DNA of 64,000 bases from Candidatus Symbiopectobacterium sp. NZEC151 (GTDB lineage: Bacteria > Pseudomonadota > Gammaproteobacteria > Enterobacterales > Enterobacteriaceae): positions 248,001 through 312,000 of the forward strand of contig NZ_JAGFPE010000001.1 in assembly GCF_025962655.1 (NCBI RefSeq). Reading direction: 5' to 3'. The position numbers and the translations under genes are program-made. The notes beneath the pieces are model-generated. The model was not told the origin of the DNA, searched no databases, and worked only from the letters and a program-made list of their open reading frames with translations. The stretch's first letter is position 1, and each line of letters starts with the position of its first letter. Of this stretch, positions 28,861 to 37,856 are shown one piece after another.

Positions 28861-29408
28861 TGCTGCTGACTGCATTACCGCTGCTGTTAGCGACGACGGG
28901 CGCTCCGGATTCGGCTTGGCTGACATTGTGGGAACAGTGCCGCAGTGAAACCACCTCTGAGGTACGGCTGGCCTGCTATGACGCACTCAGTCGTGAAGGG
29001 GGGCGTGCGGGAGCAATGTCGTCTGCGGAGAAAAACGATGGCTTCCACTTACAGCGTGAGGCAAACGGTGGCGACATGACCTTAACGCGCTCGCTGGCTG
29101 ACGGCAATCAACTGGTAGTGAGCTGTACCAGCAACATCACGCACCTGCGGCTGACGCTGGTGACGCCCTGGGTGGGAGAGGCGGTTAACGTGCAGTTGGA
29201 CGGTATCCGCAGCGCAGACAGCTGGTTTGTGCGCAACCACGGTCAACTGCTGGAGTATGGGCGTGGCTTGCCGGCGATCGATGCACTTAAACGCTGGATG
29301 GGACATCAGCAATTAGTGTTAAGCGATGCCAGCGGCAAACCGCTCCGCATCGACCTTACCGGTCTTACTGAGGCGCTGACGCCGTTGCGTCAGCAGTGTC
29401 ACTGGTGA
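28860..29408 (+). CDS. vasI: VasI/TagO-type T6SS-associated periplasmic protein
   Basis: This is a 182-residue protein with an N-terminal signal-like stretch ([16 protein letters not shown]) and the family segment WLTLWEQCRSETTSEVRLACYDALSREG. The start ATG shares one base with the vasH stop (TGATG). It corresponds in position and features to VasI (VCA0118) of V. cholerae. The function is not well defined; a periplasmic accessory role is presumed. Confidence 0.85.
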   Translation: MLLTALPLLLATTGAPDSAWLTLWEQCRSETTSEVRLACYDALSREGGRAGAMSSAEKNDGFHLQREANGGDMTLTRSLADGNQLVVSCTSNITHLRLTLVTPWVGEAVNVQLDGIRSADSWFVRNHGQLLEYGRGLPAIDALKRWMGHQQLVLSDASGKPLRIDLTGLTEALTPLRQQCHW

Positions 29409-30820
29409 TGGCGGTGTTGAGGCATACCCATCCCTGGGCCGGGCGCTTGTTGACTCCATTGCCGGACGACCTGTTGCGCGCTGCCGTGGCGGCGGACGAT
29501 CCCTTGTGGGAACAGGTGGAAAACGAGCTGGTCAAGCTGGGATCGCTGGCGCACAGCCAGGTGGATCTCAATGCGGTGGCGGGTCAATGCCTGACGCTGC
29601 TGGAGACGCGCACCAAAGATATGCGGGTGCTGGCGCAACTGTTGCGCTGTTTACAGCATCCCGCCAGAGCGACGCCGTTCACCACCGCGTTAACGCTGTT
29701 GGATGCCTGGCTGGCGCACTACTGGCAAGTCGCCTGGCCAGCCAGCCCGGTGCAGAAACAGAAAGTGATGATCTCTATCTTGCGCCGTTTTGAGAGCGTG
29801 CTACCGCGCGCCGTGGAAAACGCGTCTGCCAGCGAATTGGAACAGCTGGAGCGCCAGGCGCTGGCGCTATCAGAACGTTGGTGTCAGCTTGCAAACGACA
29901 AAACGGCACTGATGGATGAACTGGTCAGCAGCATCAGTCGTGTGCGGCAACGCCAGCAGGCTCAGGCCGATCGTGAGTCAACGCCTGCCGCAGCGCCGAG
30001 CCATGATGCGGCATCTTTGCACGTCACTGCACCAGCACCGGCCAGTGCCGTAGAGATCAATGCTTCCGATGAGCGCGGCTGGCGTCAGACACAACTCAAT
30101 GTGGCGGCGCTGTTGGTTGAACGTCAACCGGATGCGCCGGTGGGTTACCGACTGCGGCGCAATGCCCTGTGGTCCGGCATTACCACGCCGCCGATGAGTA
30201 CCCTGGGCAATAAAACCCCATTGGCACCGGTATCGCCGGACCGCGTGGATGAATACCAGGGCGCGCTGGCGCAGGCCGATCAAAGCCTGTGGCAGCGCAT
30301 TGAACAGAGTCTGGTGCTGGCACCCTACTGGTTTGACGGTCATATGCTCTCGGCTACGGTTGCGACACACCTCGGGCACGCTGCGGTCGCCCACGCTATC
30401 GCGGATGAGCTATCCGTATTTCTCCAACGGGTGCCCGAACTTAGCGATTTGGCGTTTAGTGACGGTTCGCCCTTTTTAACCAGGAAGTGTCACCAATGGC
30501 TGCAATCCAGCCAGCCAGCACACGGTGGCGGCAGGCGTCAGGAGGGGTTGGCAACGGAAGTCGCCAACTGTCGCGTCGAAAAGGGCATCAATGCGGCGCT
30601 GGCGCTGATGGATGAACGGATGCATCGCCTGAAAGCGCCGCGCGATCGCTTTTATGCCGAGCTGGTGCTGGCGGATTTACTGATGGAAGAGGGCATGAAA
30701 GCGCTGGCCGCACAGCACTATCAGCATCTGTGGCAGACCTGTCAGCGTTTAGCGCTGATGCAGTGGGAGCCAGAAATGGTGGGCCGTGTGGAGCAATTGG
30801 CTGCGATCCGTCAACGATAA
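29408..30820 (+). CDS. tssA: TssA (VasJ), ImpA_N-domain T6SS cap/assembly protein
   Basis: TssA starts sheath polymerisation at the baseplate. This 470-residue protein carries the N-terminal ImpA_N domain (HPWAGRLLTPLPDDLLRAAV; LLEAR-like DMRVLAQLLRCLQ; LAHYWQVAWP), a central helical linker rich in Ala and Gln (about 185-225) and a C-terminal VasJ domain (GWRQTQLNVAALLVERQPDAPVGYRLRRNALW). ATG 29408 overlaps the vasI stop; in-frame GTG codons at 29405 and 29396 are alternatives. Confidence 0.9.
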   Translation: MAVLRHTHPWAGRLLTPLPDDLLRAAVAADDPLWEQVENELVKLGSLAHSQVDLNAVAGQCLTLLETRTKDMRVLAQLLRCLQHPARATPFTTALTLLDAWLAHYWQVAWPASPVQKQKVMISILRRFESVLPRAVENASASELEQLERQALALSERWCQLANDKTALMDELVSSISRVRQRQQAQADRESTPAAAPSHDAASLHVTAPAPASAVEINASDERGWRQTQLNVAALLVERQPDAPVGYRLRRNALWSGITTPPMSTLGNKTPLAPVSPDRVDEYQGALAQADQSLWQRIEQSLVLAPYWFDGHMLSATVATHLGHAAVAHAIADELSVFLQRVPELSDLAFSDGSPFLTRKCHQWLQSSQPAHGGGRRQEGLATEVANCRVEKGINAALALMDERMHRLKAPRDRFYAELVLADLLMEEGMKALAAQHYQHLWQTCQRLALMQWEPEMVGRVEQLAAIRQR

Positions 30821-30845
30821 GAGATTCAGGAGTGAGTGGTTACCT

Positions 30846-33800
30846 ATGTTCAAAACGATTTTAACGTTTTTGCGCAAGCAATTGCCAAAATTGAAACCCT
30901 CCTGGCTGTTGCTGGGTGTGCTGCTGTGGAGCATTGTGCTGATCGCGGCCTGGTGGTTCGGCCCACTGTTGCAGGTGGGGGAACGGCGTCCGCTGCAAGG
31001 GATATGGGAACGGGTGGTGTTCAGCGTTATCTGGTTATGGCTGGGATTTGCCTACAGCGCCTGGTGCGTTTGGCGACGCGTTCGACAACTGCGTGCCGAG
31101 CGGCGTGAACAGCAGGTCATCGAGCTGGATCCGCTGCAACGCGATGTTGACCATCAGCAAACCTTCCTCGATCGCTGGCTGGCGGCGTTCCAGAACCAAC
31201 TCGGTGCGCGGGCGTTGTACACCATGCCGTGGTATCTGATGATTGGGCTGTCAGGCAGCGGTAAAAGCAGCCTGGTGCACCGCGCCAACCCGGCCAATAA
31301 GCTCAATCCCAAGCTGGATGCGGAACTGCGGGATATCGCTTCCGGCCAGCAGGTCAGCTGTTGGGTTGGAGAGTCGGCGGTGATTTGGGACCCTAGCGGT
31401 CACTTGTTAGCTCAGCCAGCGCTGGATGGCGATATGGACGGGCAGCGCCATGCGCGCCTGTGGCAGCATTTACTGCAATGGCTGTGCGAAAACCGTCGAC
31501 GTCAGCCACTCAACGGCTTGGTGTTCACGCTGGATATCGCCTGGCTGGCTCAGGCCAGCGTGGCGGAACGTAAAGCCTATGCGCAGGTGATGCGGGCGCG
31601 GTTACAGGATATCGCGGTTAACATCAATACCCGGTTGCCGGTCTACATCGCCTTGACCCGGCTGGATATGTTGAGCGGTTTTGACAAAGTGTATCGTCAA
31701 CTTAACCGTGAGGCGCGTCAGGCGGTGCTCGGTGTGACGTTTACCCTCGAATCGAGTCAGGGCAACGCGTGGCTGGATGATTTGGCTGGCTTTTGGGATT
31801 CCTGGACGGAACACCTCAACAGTAACTTGCCGGATATGTTGCTTAATCAGACCGATCGCGGCGTGCGCAATAACCTGTTTGCCTTTGTGCGTCAGTTGGC
31901 CGGCTTGAAAGCGTATGTGCTTGAGGTGCTGACGGAAACCCTGACGGCGGGCGATGAGCGCGCTTTCATGGTGCGTGGCCTGTATGCCTGCTCCGTGTAC
32001 CAACAGGGCGTACCGTTTGATGCGTTTGCCCAGTCCGCTTCGCGACGCTATCAGTTACCGGAGCCGGTGAACAGCGCGATGCGCGGGGAGTCGACCACCT
32101 TTTTTGTACAGCGCCTTTTCCCTGAGGTGATCTTTTCTGAAGCGAGCCTGGCGGGGGAAAGTCGCCTGCATCATCTCTATCGCCGTCGCCGTTTGAGCAT
32201 CGGCATCAGCGCTATGGTAGTGGCTGGCATTGCCTTGATGGGCGGCTGGCACCATTTTTATCGTGTCAACGAAGAAGCCGGGCGCAACGTGCTGACCAAA
32301 GCGCAAGCGTTTATCGGTACCAATGAACTGGAAGGCCAGCCGGGCTACGGTTTCCAGCAGCTACCGCGTCTTAATCTGATCCGCGACGCCACCTTGTCGT
32401 TCGGTAATTACCATGAGCGCACGCCGATGCTGGCGGATCTCGGCCTGTATCAGGGGGGGAAGATCGGTCCGTTTGTTGAAGGAACCTACCTGCAAATGCT
32501 TAATCAGCGCTTTCTGCCTGCGGTGATGCAGGGGTTGCTGGAAGATCTGATGCAGGCACCGGCCAACAGTGAACAGAAGCTGACCATTCTGCGCGTGATG
32601 CGCATGCTGGATGATGCCTCCGGGCGTAACAATGCGCTGGTGGAACAGTTTATGGCCCAACGTTGGCAGCGCGCGTTCCCGGGACAAGGCCCAGTGCAGG
32701 AACAACTGATGCAGCATCTGGATTACGCGTTGCTACATACCGACTGGCACCGTGACCGCGAGCAGAAAGACGCCGTGGCGATAAGCAGCTTTGAACCGTT
32801 CAATGCGCCGATTAGCGCGGCACAGCGGGAGTTGGGCAAACTCCCGATGTACCAGCGGGTGTATCAGAGTCTGGTGATGAGAGCAATGGAGGTGTTGCCA
32901 CCGGATCTGGCGATTCGTGACGAAGTGGGGCCGACGTTTGAATCGGTATTTACCCTGCGCAATGAAAGCGCAGGCAGCGTGCCGCGCTTGCTTACCTATC
33001 CGGGGTTTAGCGACTACTACCTCAAGCAGGATAAGGCGTTGCTGGAATTGACGGCGCTGGATGCCTGGGTACTGGGACAGCGTGAACGCGCCCAGTTTAG
33101 CGACGCAGACCGGCGTGAGATTCTGCGCCAGGTGAACGATCGCTATATCACCGATTACATCAACCAGTGGCAAAAGGTACTGGCTAACATCGATGTGCAG
33201 ACGTTGGCAACCCCGGAACAGGCGCTGGATATCCTGACGGATATCACCGGTAACGATCAACCCTTCCAGCGTGTGCTGACCACGGTGAACGACAATACCC
33301 GTATCCGTAAGCTGGCTGATGATGACAACGACACGGCGCAAAACATCAATACCCGCGCTGGTCGCCCCTTCATGGCTATTAATGCGGCATTGAGCGGCCG
33401 GGGAGAACAAGGCCCGCTGGTGCAGGAAGTGAACCAGAAACTGACCGATCTGTACCACTATCTGGATCAGATAGTGAATGCCACCGATCCCGGGCAGGCC
33501 GCACTTAAAGCCCTACAGGCGCGTCAGGGCAACAAATTTTCCGATCCGCTGTTTGCTTTGCAGCAATATGCGCGCGGCTTGCCGGCGCCGCTCGATCGCT
33601 GGGTGGGAAGGCTGGCCGCGGAGAGCACCAGCCTGGTTACGGGGCTGGCGATGTCGTCCCTCAATGATGAGTGGCTGAATAAGGTGGTGACGCCGTTTAA
33701 CGAGAAACTGGCGAATCGCTACCCGTTCGATCCCACCTCTAACAAGGATGTACCACTGTCAGAAATAGAACAGTTCTTTATGGCGGGTGGCATGCTGGAC

Positions 33801-34343
33801 AGCTTTTACCAGACCAACCTCAAAGCCATGCTGGAGAGCGGGATGCTGGAGGAGGGCATGTCAACGCCGGGCCAAACCGAGCTGATGAAGCAGCTGGAGC
33901 GCGCCAACCGCATTCGACAGACGCTGTTTAATGCGCAAGGCAGTCTGGAAGTGCATTTTGTGCTGGAGCCGCTGGAGCTGACCGCGAACAAGCGTCGCAG
34001 CGTATTGAACCTTGACGGCCAGTTGTTGGAATACACCCACGGTCGCCGTTTGAAAACGCCGCTGGTATGGCCGAACAGCATGCGCGATGGCGCGGAAAGC
34101 AAGCTGACGCTGGTACCGGACGATCGCGAGCGTTCGCCGCGCAGTGTGAGTTTTAGCGGACCCTGGGCGATGTATCGCCTGCTCGACAGCGCCCAGCTTA
34201 CTCAAGTCAACGACAATACCTTTGACGTGCGCTTCGGGCTGGAACAGGGGGCGATGACCTATCGCGTCTACACCGATGCCAGCCACAACCCGTTTGCAGG
34301 CGGTCTGTTCAGCCAGTTTACGCTGCCAGAGTCTCTCTACTAA
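30846..34343 (+). CDS. tssM: TssM (VasK/IcmF), inner-membrane scaffold of the T6SS
   Basis: This 1165-residue IcmF-family protein spans the inner membrane and reaches TssJ through its periplasmic part. Two N-terminal TM helices (about 17-38 and 52-75) precede a cytoplasmic NTPase domain with Walker A GLSGSGKSS (about 133). A third TM lies near residue 455 (ISAMVVAGIALMGGW), followed by the long periplasmic region ending in the TssJ-contact domain. ATG 30846 (MFKTILTFLRKQ) is chosen. The longer frame from 30786 begins inside tssA. Confidence 0.95.
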   Translation: MFKTILTFLRKQLPKLKPSWLLLGVLLWSIVLIAAWWFGPLLQVGERRPLQGIWERVVFSVIWLWLGFAYSAWCVWRRVRQLRAERREQQVIELDPLQRDVDHQQTFLDRWLAAFQNQLGARALYTMPWYLMIGLSGSGKSSLVHRANPANKLNPKLDAELRDIASGQQVSCWVGESAVIWDPSGHLLAQPALDGDMDGQRHARLWQHLLQWLCENRRRQPLNGLVFTLDIAWLAQASVAERKAYAQVMRARLQDIAVNINTRLPVYIALTRLDMLSGFDKVYRQLNREARQAVLGVTFTLESSQGNAWLDDLAGFWDSWTEHLNSNLPDMLLNQTDRGVRNNLFAFVRQLAGLKAYVLEVLTETLTAGDERAFMVRGLYACSVYQQGVPFDAFAQSASRRYQLPEPVNSAMRGESTTFFVQRLFPEVIFSEASLAGESRLHHLYRRRRLSIGISAMVVAGIALMGGWHHFYRVNEEAGRNVLTKAQAFIGTNELEGQPGYGFQQLPRLNLIRDATLSFGNYHERTPMLADLGLYQGGKIGPFVEGTYLQMLNQRFLPAVMQGLLEDLMQAPANSEQKLTILRVMRMLDDASGRNNALVEQFMAQRWQRAFPGQGPVQEQLMQHLDYALLHTDWHRDREQKDAVAISSFEPFNAPISAAQRELGKLPMYQRVYQSLVMRAMEVLPPDLAIRDEVGPTFESVFTLRNESAGSVPRLLTYPGFSDYYLKQDKALLELTALDAWVLGQRERAQFSDADRREILRQVNDRYITDYINQWQKVLANIDVQTLATPEQALDILTDITGNDQPFQRVLTTVNDNTRIRKLADDDNDTAQNINTRAGRPFMAINAALSGRGEQGPLVQEVNQKLTDLYHYLDQIVNATDPGQAALKALQARQGNKFSDPLFALQQYARGLPAPLDRWVGRLAAESTSLVTGLAMSSLNDEWLNKVVTPFNEKLANRYPFDPTSNKDVPLSEIEQFFMAGGMLDSFYQTNLKAMLESGMLEEGMSTPGQTELMKQLERANRIRQTLFNAQGSLEVHFVLEPLELTANKRRSVLNLDGQLLEYTHGRRLKTPLVWPNSMRDGAESKLTLVPDDRERSPRSVSFSGPWAMYRLLDSAQLTQVNDNTFDVRFGLEQGAMTYRVYTDASHNPFAGGLFSQFTLPESLY

Positions 34344-34392
34344 CTAACCGGACGGGCATCCCGTGTGGTGCCTGCCTGCGAGATGAAGTGAT

Positions 34393-35829
34393 ATGCAAGA
34401 TGCACAACAGGCCCTGAATGTGGGCCGCGATCCACGGATGTTGCCTGAGTTTGACGCGTTGCGGGCAGAGATCAACAAACTGAGTCACGCCTCGCGTCCT
34501 GATGTTGACTGGATGCGGGTGCATGATATGGCGACCACCCTGTTTGAAAAACAGGGAGTGGACTTGCAAACCGCCCTTTACTTCGCGCTGGCACGTTCAC
34601 GGTTGGCGGGGCTGAGCGGTTTTACCGAAAGCTGCGAGTTTCTCGCCAATCTTATCGTCACCCAGTGGGACAACTTCTGGCCGCCGGTGCATCAGGAACG
34701 GGCACGCGTGGAGATGTTGGATTGGTTTATTGCCCGCATCAGTGAAGTGATTCGCCAGTACGACATCAGTCACGAAGATAAACGGCTGGTGTATCGCTGT
34801 GAACGCGCGCTGCAACTGATGAGCGAGAAGCTGCATAACGTTGGACTGAGCCGTATTCCGCGCGTGGAGAATTTGCTGCATTTTATCGAAGGTTATACCC
34901 ACCTGTTTGATGAATCGGAAATCGTCATCGTGTCGGACGATCCGGCATTGAACAAGCATGACATGCAGGTCCCGCCGATGGTGTTTTTTCACTCCGAGAT
35001 GGAGGCCGTGACGGCGGACCCGAGCGGCGTTGTCACGCGCGACGGAAAGGCGCCGTTACCAACGGGCAGCATACTTATCGGACGGGAGAAAGGGCAGATG
35101 AAACCGACGGTGCTGAAAATTGAGACACACAAGAAACCCACACCGGCCTGGTTGTGGTTCGCCGCTGGTGTGTTGAGCTGTGCGCTTCCCGTGGCGGCAT
35201 TCAGCGTCTGGCAATACGTGCAGGAGCAAAAGGCGCAGGCGCTGGCATTAGTGCAGCAGTCGGCTTCTGCGCTGCCGAGTGCCCCCGATTACAACGCGAT
35301 TCGCAGCGTACGCATTGCGCTGGGAGAACAAAAATTGCAAAGCATGGAAGGGACACTGATCGGTCATTATCAGACGCAACTGGAGCAGGTGAAAAATACC
35401 TCGCCGCTCTACCTCTATCAGTACGGCGATGGGCTGAAAAACGTCATGCATCAACTCTATCCCGATTCACTGGCGGTGAAGGAGATGGAGCGCCAGTGGC
35501 AACGCTCGCTTGACCAGCTCCAGGGAGAGCAACCGCGTATTACCGGCTACGAGCAGGCGCGTGCCAACGTTGACGATACCCTGCAACACTTGCTTGAACT
35601 GGAACGGCAGCGGCGTACGGTGACCCTCTCGTTCCTCAAATCCAAACTGTACGATCTGCAAAAGGATTTGGCCGCAGACGTGCCCTTTACCCTGCGCCTG
35701 CGTGAGCTTGAAGCGCGCAATGCCAAGCATCAATCGCTGTCTCCGGCTGAACTGCGCGGGATTGAGGATGAGCTGCGCGCTTTCTCCATCAGGCTGTATC
35801 GCCTGCAACAAGGCGATGTGGCGCGTTAA
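34393..35829 (+). CDS. vasL: VasL-type TssA-related protein (ImpA_N + TM + VasL domain)
   Basis: This 478-residue protein has an N-terminal ImpA_N domain (TLFEKQGVDLQTALYFALARSRLAGLSGF; WDNFWPPVHQERARVEMLDWF), one TM helix at about 255-275 (PAWLWFAAGVLSCALPVAAFSVW) and a C-terminal VasL domain (about 290-478). It matches VCA0121/VasL in order and architecture and probably helps tether or stabilise the extended sheath at the membrane. A short hairpin (ACGGGCATCCCGT, about 34352-34364) lies in the 49-bp gap after tssM. Confidence 0.88.
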   Translation: MQDAQQALNVGRDPRMLPEFDALRAEINKLSHASRPDVDWMRVHDMATTLFEKQGVDLQTALYFALARSRLAGLSGFTESCEFLANLIVTQWDNFWPPVHQERARVEMLDWFIARISEVIRQYDISHEDKRLVYRCERALQLMSEKLHNVGLSRIPRVENLLHFIEGYTHLFDESEIVIVSDDPALNKHDMQVPPMVFFHSEMEAVTADPSGVVTRDGKAPLPTGSILIGREKGQMKPTVLKIETHKKPTPAWLWFAAGVLSCALPVAAFSVWQYVQEQKAQALALVQQSASALPSAPDYNAIRSVRIALGEQKLQSMEGTLIGHYQTQLEQVKNTSPLYLYQYGDGLKNVMHQLYPDSLAVKEMERQWQRSLDQLQGEQPRITGYEQARANVDDTLQHLLELERQRRTVTLSFLKSKLYDLQKDLAADVPFTLRLRELEARNAKHQSLSPAELRGIEDELRAFSIRLYRLQQGDVAR

Positions 35830-37214
35830 TGATGAAACCAAACGGTCTAAATTGCATGTTCAAAGATAAACGACTCGCACTGGCGTTCGCGGCTTGCTGT
35901 TTGGTGGCGTGCCAGGCTCCGGTGACCACGTTGTCAGAGGCAGAACTCACTGCATCGGCGCAACGGGGCAACGGTGAGGCGCAGTATCAGTTGGCGAAAC
36001 AGTTGGCGGGGCAGAGAAAGTATCCCGAAGCGATGAAATGGATGCAGCAAACGGTCGGAGAGACGCAACGTGCGGCGACGCCTGAAATGCGTGGCGCGGC
36101 GGCTCTGCAAGTCGGTGACTGGTATCAGGCTGGACTGGGGGAACCGAAGAATGCGCTTGCCGCACGGCACTGGTGGAACAGGGCCTCACGCCTTGGCAAT
36201 GGTGAAGCGGGGTATCGTCTGGGAACGGATTGTCAGGCGCAGCATCAGGGCAAGCTGGTTGCCGCCTGTCTGGATGATTTTGAAACCTCTGCGGCCAATG
36301 GTTACGCACCATCACAGTTGAGGGTGGCGCAGTGGCATGCCAGCCGAACAGGCGGTGAGGCTGATGCCGCCAATTGGTTGCAGAAGGCCGCTGAGCGCGA
36401 TAACCGGGATGCGCAATATCAACTGGCAAAACGCTATGAGCAGGGCAGCGGCGTGGCAGTTCGGCGCGATGTGGCGGAGCGCTGGTATTTCCGTGCGGCA
36501 ACGCTCGGTCAGCCGCAAGCACAGCTGTGGATGGCGCAACATGAAAGCGGGCAGAACGCGTTGGCCTGGTATCAACGGGCGGCATCTAACGGCGATCCGA
36601 GCGCTCAGCTGTGGCTGGGTAAAGCGTATCGGGAAGGCACATTGCTACCGATGGATGGACAAAAATCCCACGACTGGCTGACGCGCGCGGCAGCTGGTGG
36701 ATCGGGCGAAGCCAGCTATTTACTCAGCCAGCAGCAAACTCGACACGAAGGGCGTGAGCAACTGTTGCAGCAATCCTCTGCGGCGGGGTTTGTGCGGGCG
36801 CAGCGTGAATTGGGTGACGTGTTTTTCAAACGCAACGCGCTGGAACGCGCGCGCGAAGAGTATGCAAAGGCTGCGGCGAGCGGTGATACTGCTGCACGCG
36901 TGGCCTATGCCGATATGCTGCGGCTTGGGCAGGGTGGTAAAACTGATTATGTGGCGGCGGCAAAACAGTACGGACTGGCGGCGCAAACCGGGAGCCGCAT
37001 GGCGCAATACCGGATGGGCATGATGCGCCAGGATGGGATGGGGGTTTCGCGTAACCGCATTCATGCTTATGCCTGGTACGCCATGGCGGCGACGGAGGGA
37101 ATGAACGATGCCATTTATGCGCGCAACGATCTGGAAGCAGTGATGCAGCCCGATGAAATCAAAGCCGGGCAGCGGCTGGCGATGCACTGGTCGTCAGGGA
37201 AAATGGACGAGTAG
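35829..37214 (+). CDS. Sel1-repeat lipoprotein at the end of the T6SS operon
   Basis: This is a 461-residue exported lipoprotein. The N-terminus (MFKDKRLALAFAACCLVACQA) ends in a lipobox LVAC. It is followed by about nine or ten Sel1-like (TPR-type) helical repeats, for example RGNGEAQYQLAKQLAGQ, NRDAQYQLAKRYEQGSGV, GDPSAQLWLGKAYREG and SRMAQYRMGMMRQDGMGV. The ATG shares one base with the vasL stop, and an internal ATG at 35856 would give a tighter signal peptide. Sel1 proteins act as binding scaffolds. The role in T6SS is inferred only from its coupled position. Confidence 0.85.
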   Translation: MMKPNGLNCMFKDKRLALAFAACCLVACQAPVTTLSEAELTASAQRGNGEAQYQLAKQLAGQRKYPEAMKWMQQTVGETQRAATPEMRGAAALQVGDWYQAGLGEPKNALAARHWWNRASRLGNGEAGYRLGTDCQAQHQGKLVAACLDDFETSAANGYAPSQLRVAQWHASRTGGEADAANWLQKAAERDNRDAQYQLAKRYEQGSGVAVRRDVAERWYFRAATLGQPQAQLWMAQHESGQNALAWYQRAASNGDPSAQLWLGKAYREGTLLPMDGQKSHDWLTRAAAGGSGEASYLLSQQQTRHEGREQLLQQSSAAGFVRAQRELGDVFFKRNALERAREEYAKAAASGDTAARVAYADMLRLGQGGKTDYVAAAKQYGLAAQTGSRMAQYRMGMMRQDGMGVSRNRIHAYAWYAMAATEGMNDAIYARNDLEAVMQPDEIKAGQRLAMHWSSGKMDE

Positions 37215-37369
37215 ACGGTGGATGTTTATCTGAGTCAAAAGGCGGCTAGTACCCAGTACTATGATGCACTGGGTCAACGTGCCGCTTTCAATCTTTTACT
37301 CACGCTAAAAAGGGCAGGTACAGGAAATAAGATACGGATTATGTCTAAGAGATATAATGAAGAGCCCTG

Positions 37370-37714
37370 TTATTTGTTTTTCTTACAATAGCGGTAAGAT
37401 TTATAACTCAGGGGTAAAGCGCCAATATGAGATGTACAAAACAGGCCAAAGAGCGTCACGATAAAATTGCTTATAAACGATGGCGTACTGATTGGATATT
37501 TAAAATAAATGTTTAAAATAAACACTGCGATTATCAGCAAAACTATCGAAAATAGATTATAAAAGCGATTTTTTAAGGTATGCACTAAGGAAAGTAATGT
37601 TTCTTCGGTATCATCTTTTTTTACATCACGACTGATGATCTTTTTCATGTGCGCAATGTCTTTGGGCGTGAACCCCTTGCCCAGCAGTTTTTCTTCCATG
37701 TCATCGTTGCTCAT
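37370..37714 (-). CDS. Small hypothetical membrane protein with two TM helices
   Basis: This 114-residue protein was not recognised. A charged N-terminal half (MSNDDMEEKLLGKGFTPKDIAHMKKIISRDVKKDD) is followed by two hydrophobic helices (NLFSIVLLIIAVFILNIYF and ISNFIVTLFGLFCTSHIGAL) and a basic tail. The start at 37714 follows AAGGA. An earlier in-frame ATG at 37747 is less well placed. It is convergent with the T6SS operon and divergent from the secreted hydrolase. The base composition is poorer in GC than its neighbours. Confidence 0.7.
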   Translation of the reverse strand: MSNDDMEEKLLGKGFTPKDIAHMKKIISRDVKKDDTEETLLSLVHTLKNRFYNLFSIVLLIIAVFILNIYFKYPISTPSFISNFIVTLFGLFCTSHIGALPLSYKSYRYCKKNK

Positions 37715-37856
37715 GTTTGATCCTTCAATTTTTTGACTATCAAACAAGTATACATTATTCTATCTAATTGAATGTAGTGGTATTTGCTGCGTTCTCTGTC
37801 ATTTTTGGGAATGATGGATATTATTCAGTGCCGATTCAAACGATAAGGATTTCGTA

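Noticed and set aside
37218-37390. GTG-started frame after the Sel1 gene (VDVYLSQKAASTQYYD...)
   Set aside because: It overlaps the convergent two-TM gene, has no ribosome site and no recognisable family.
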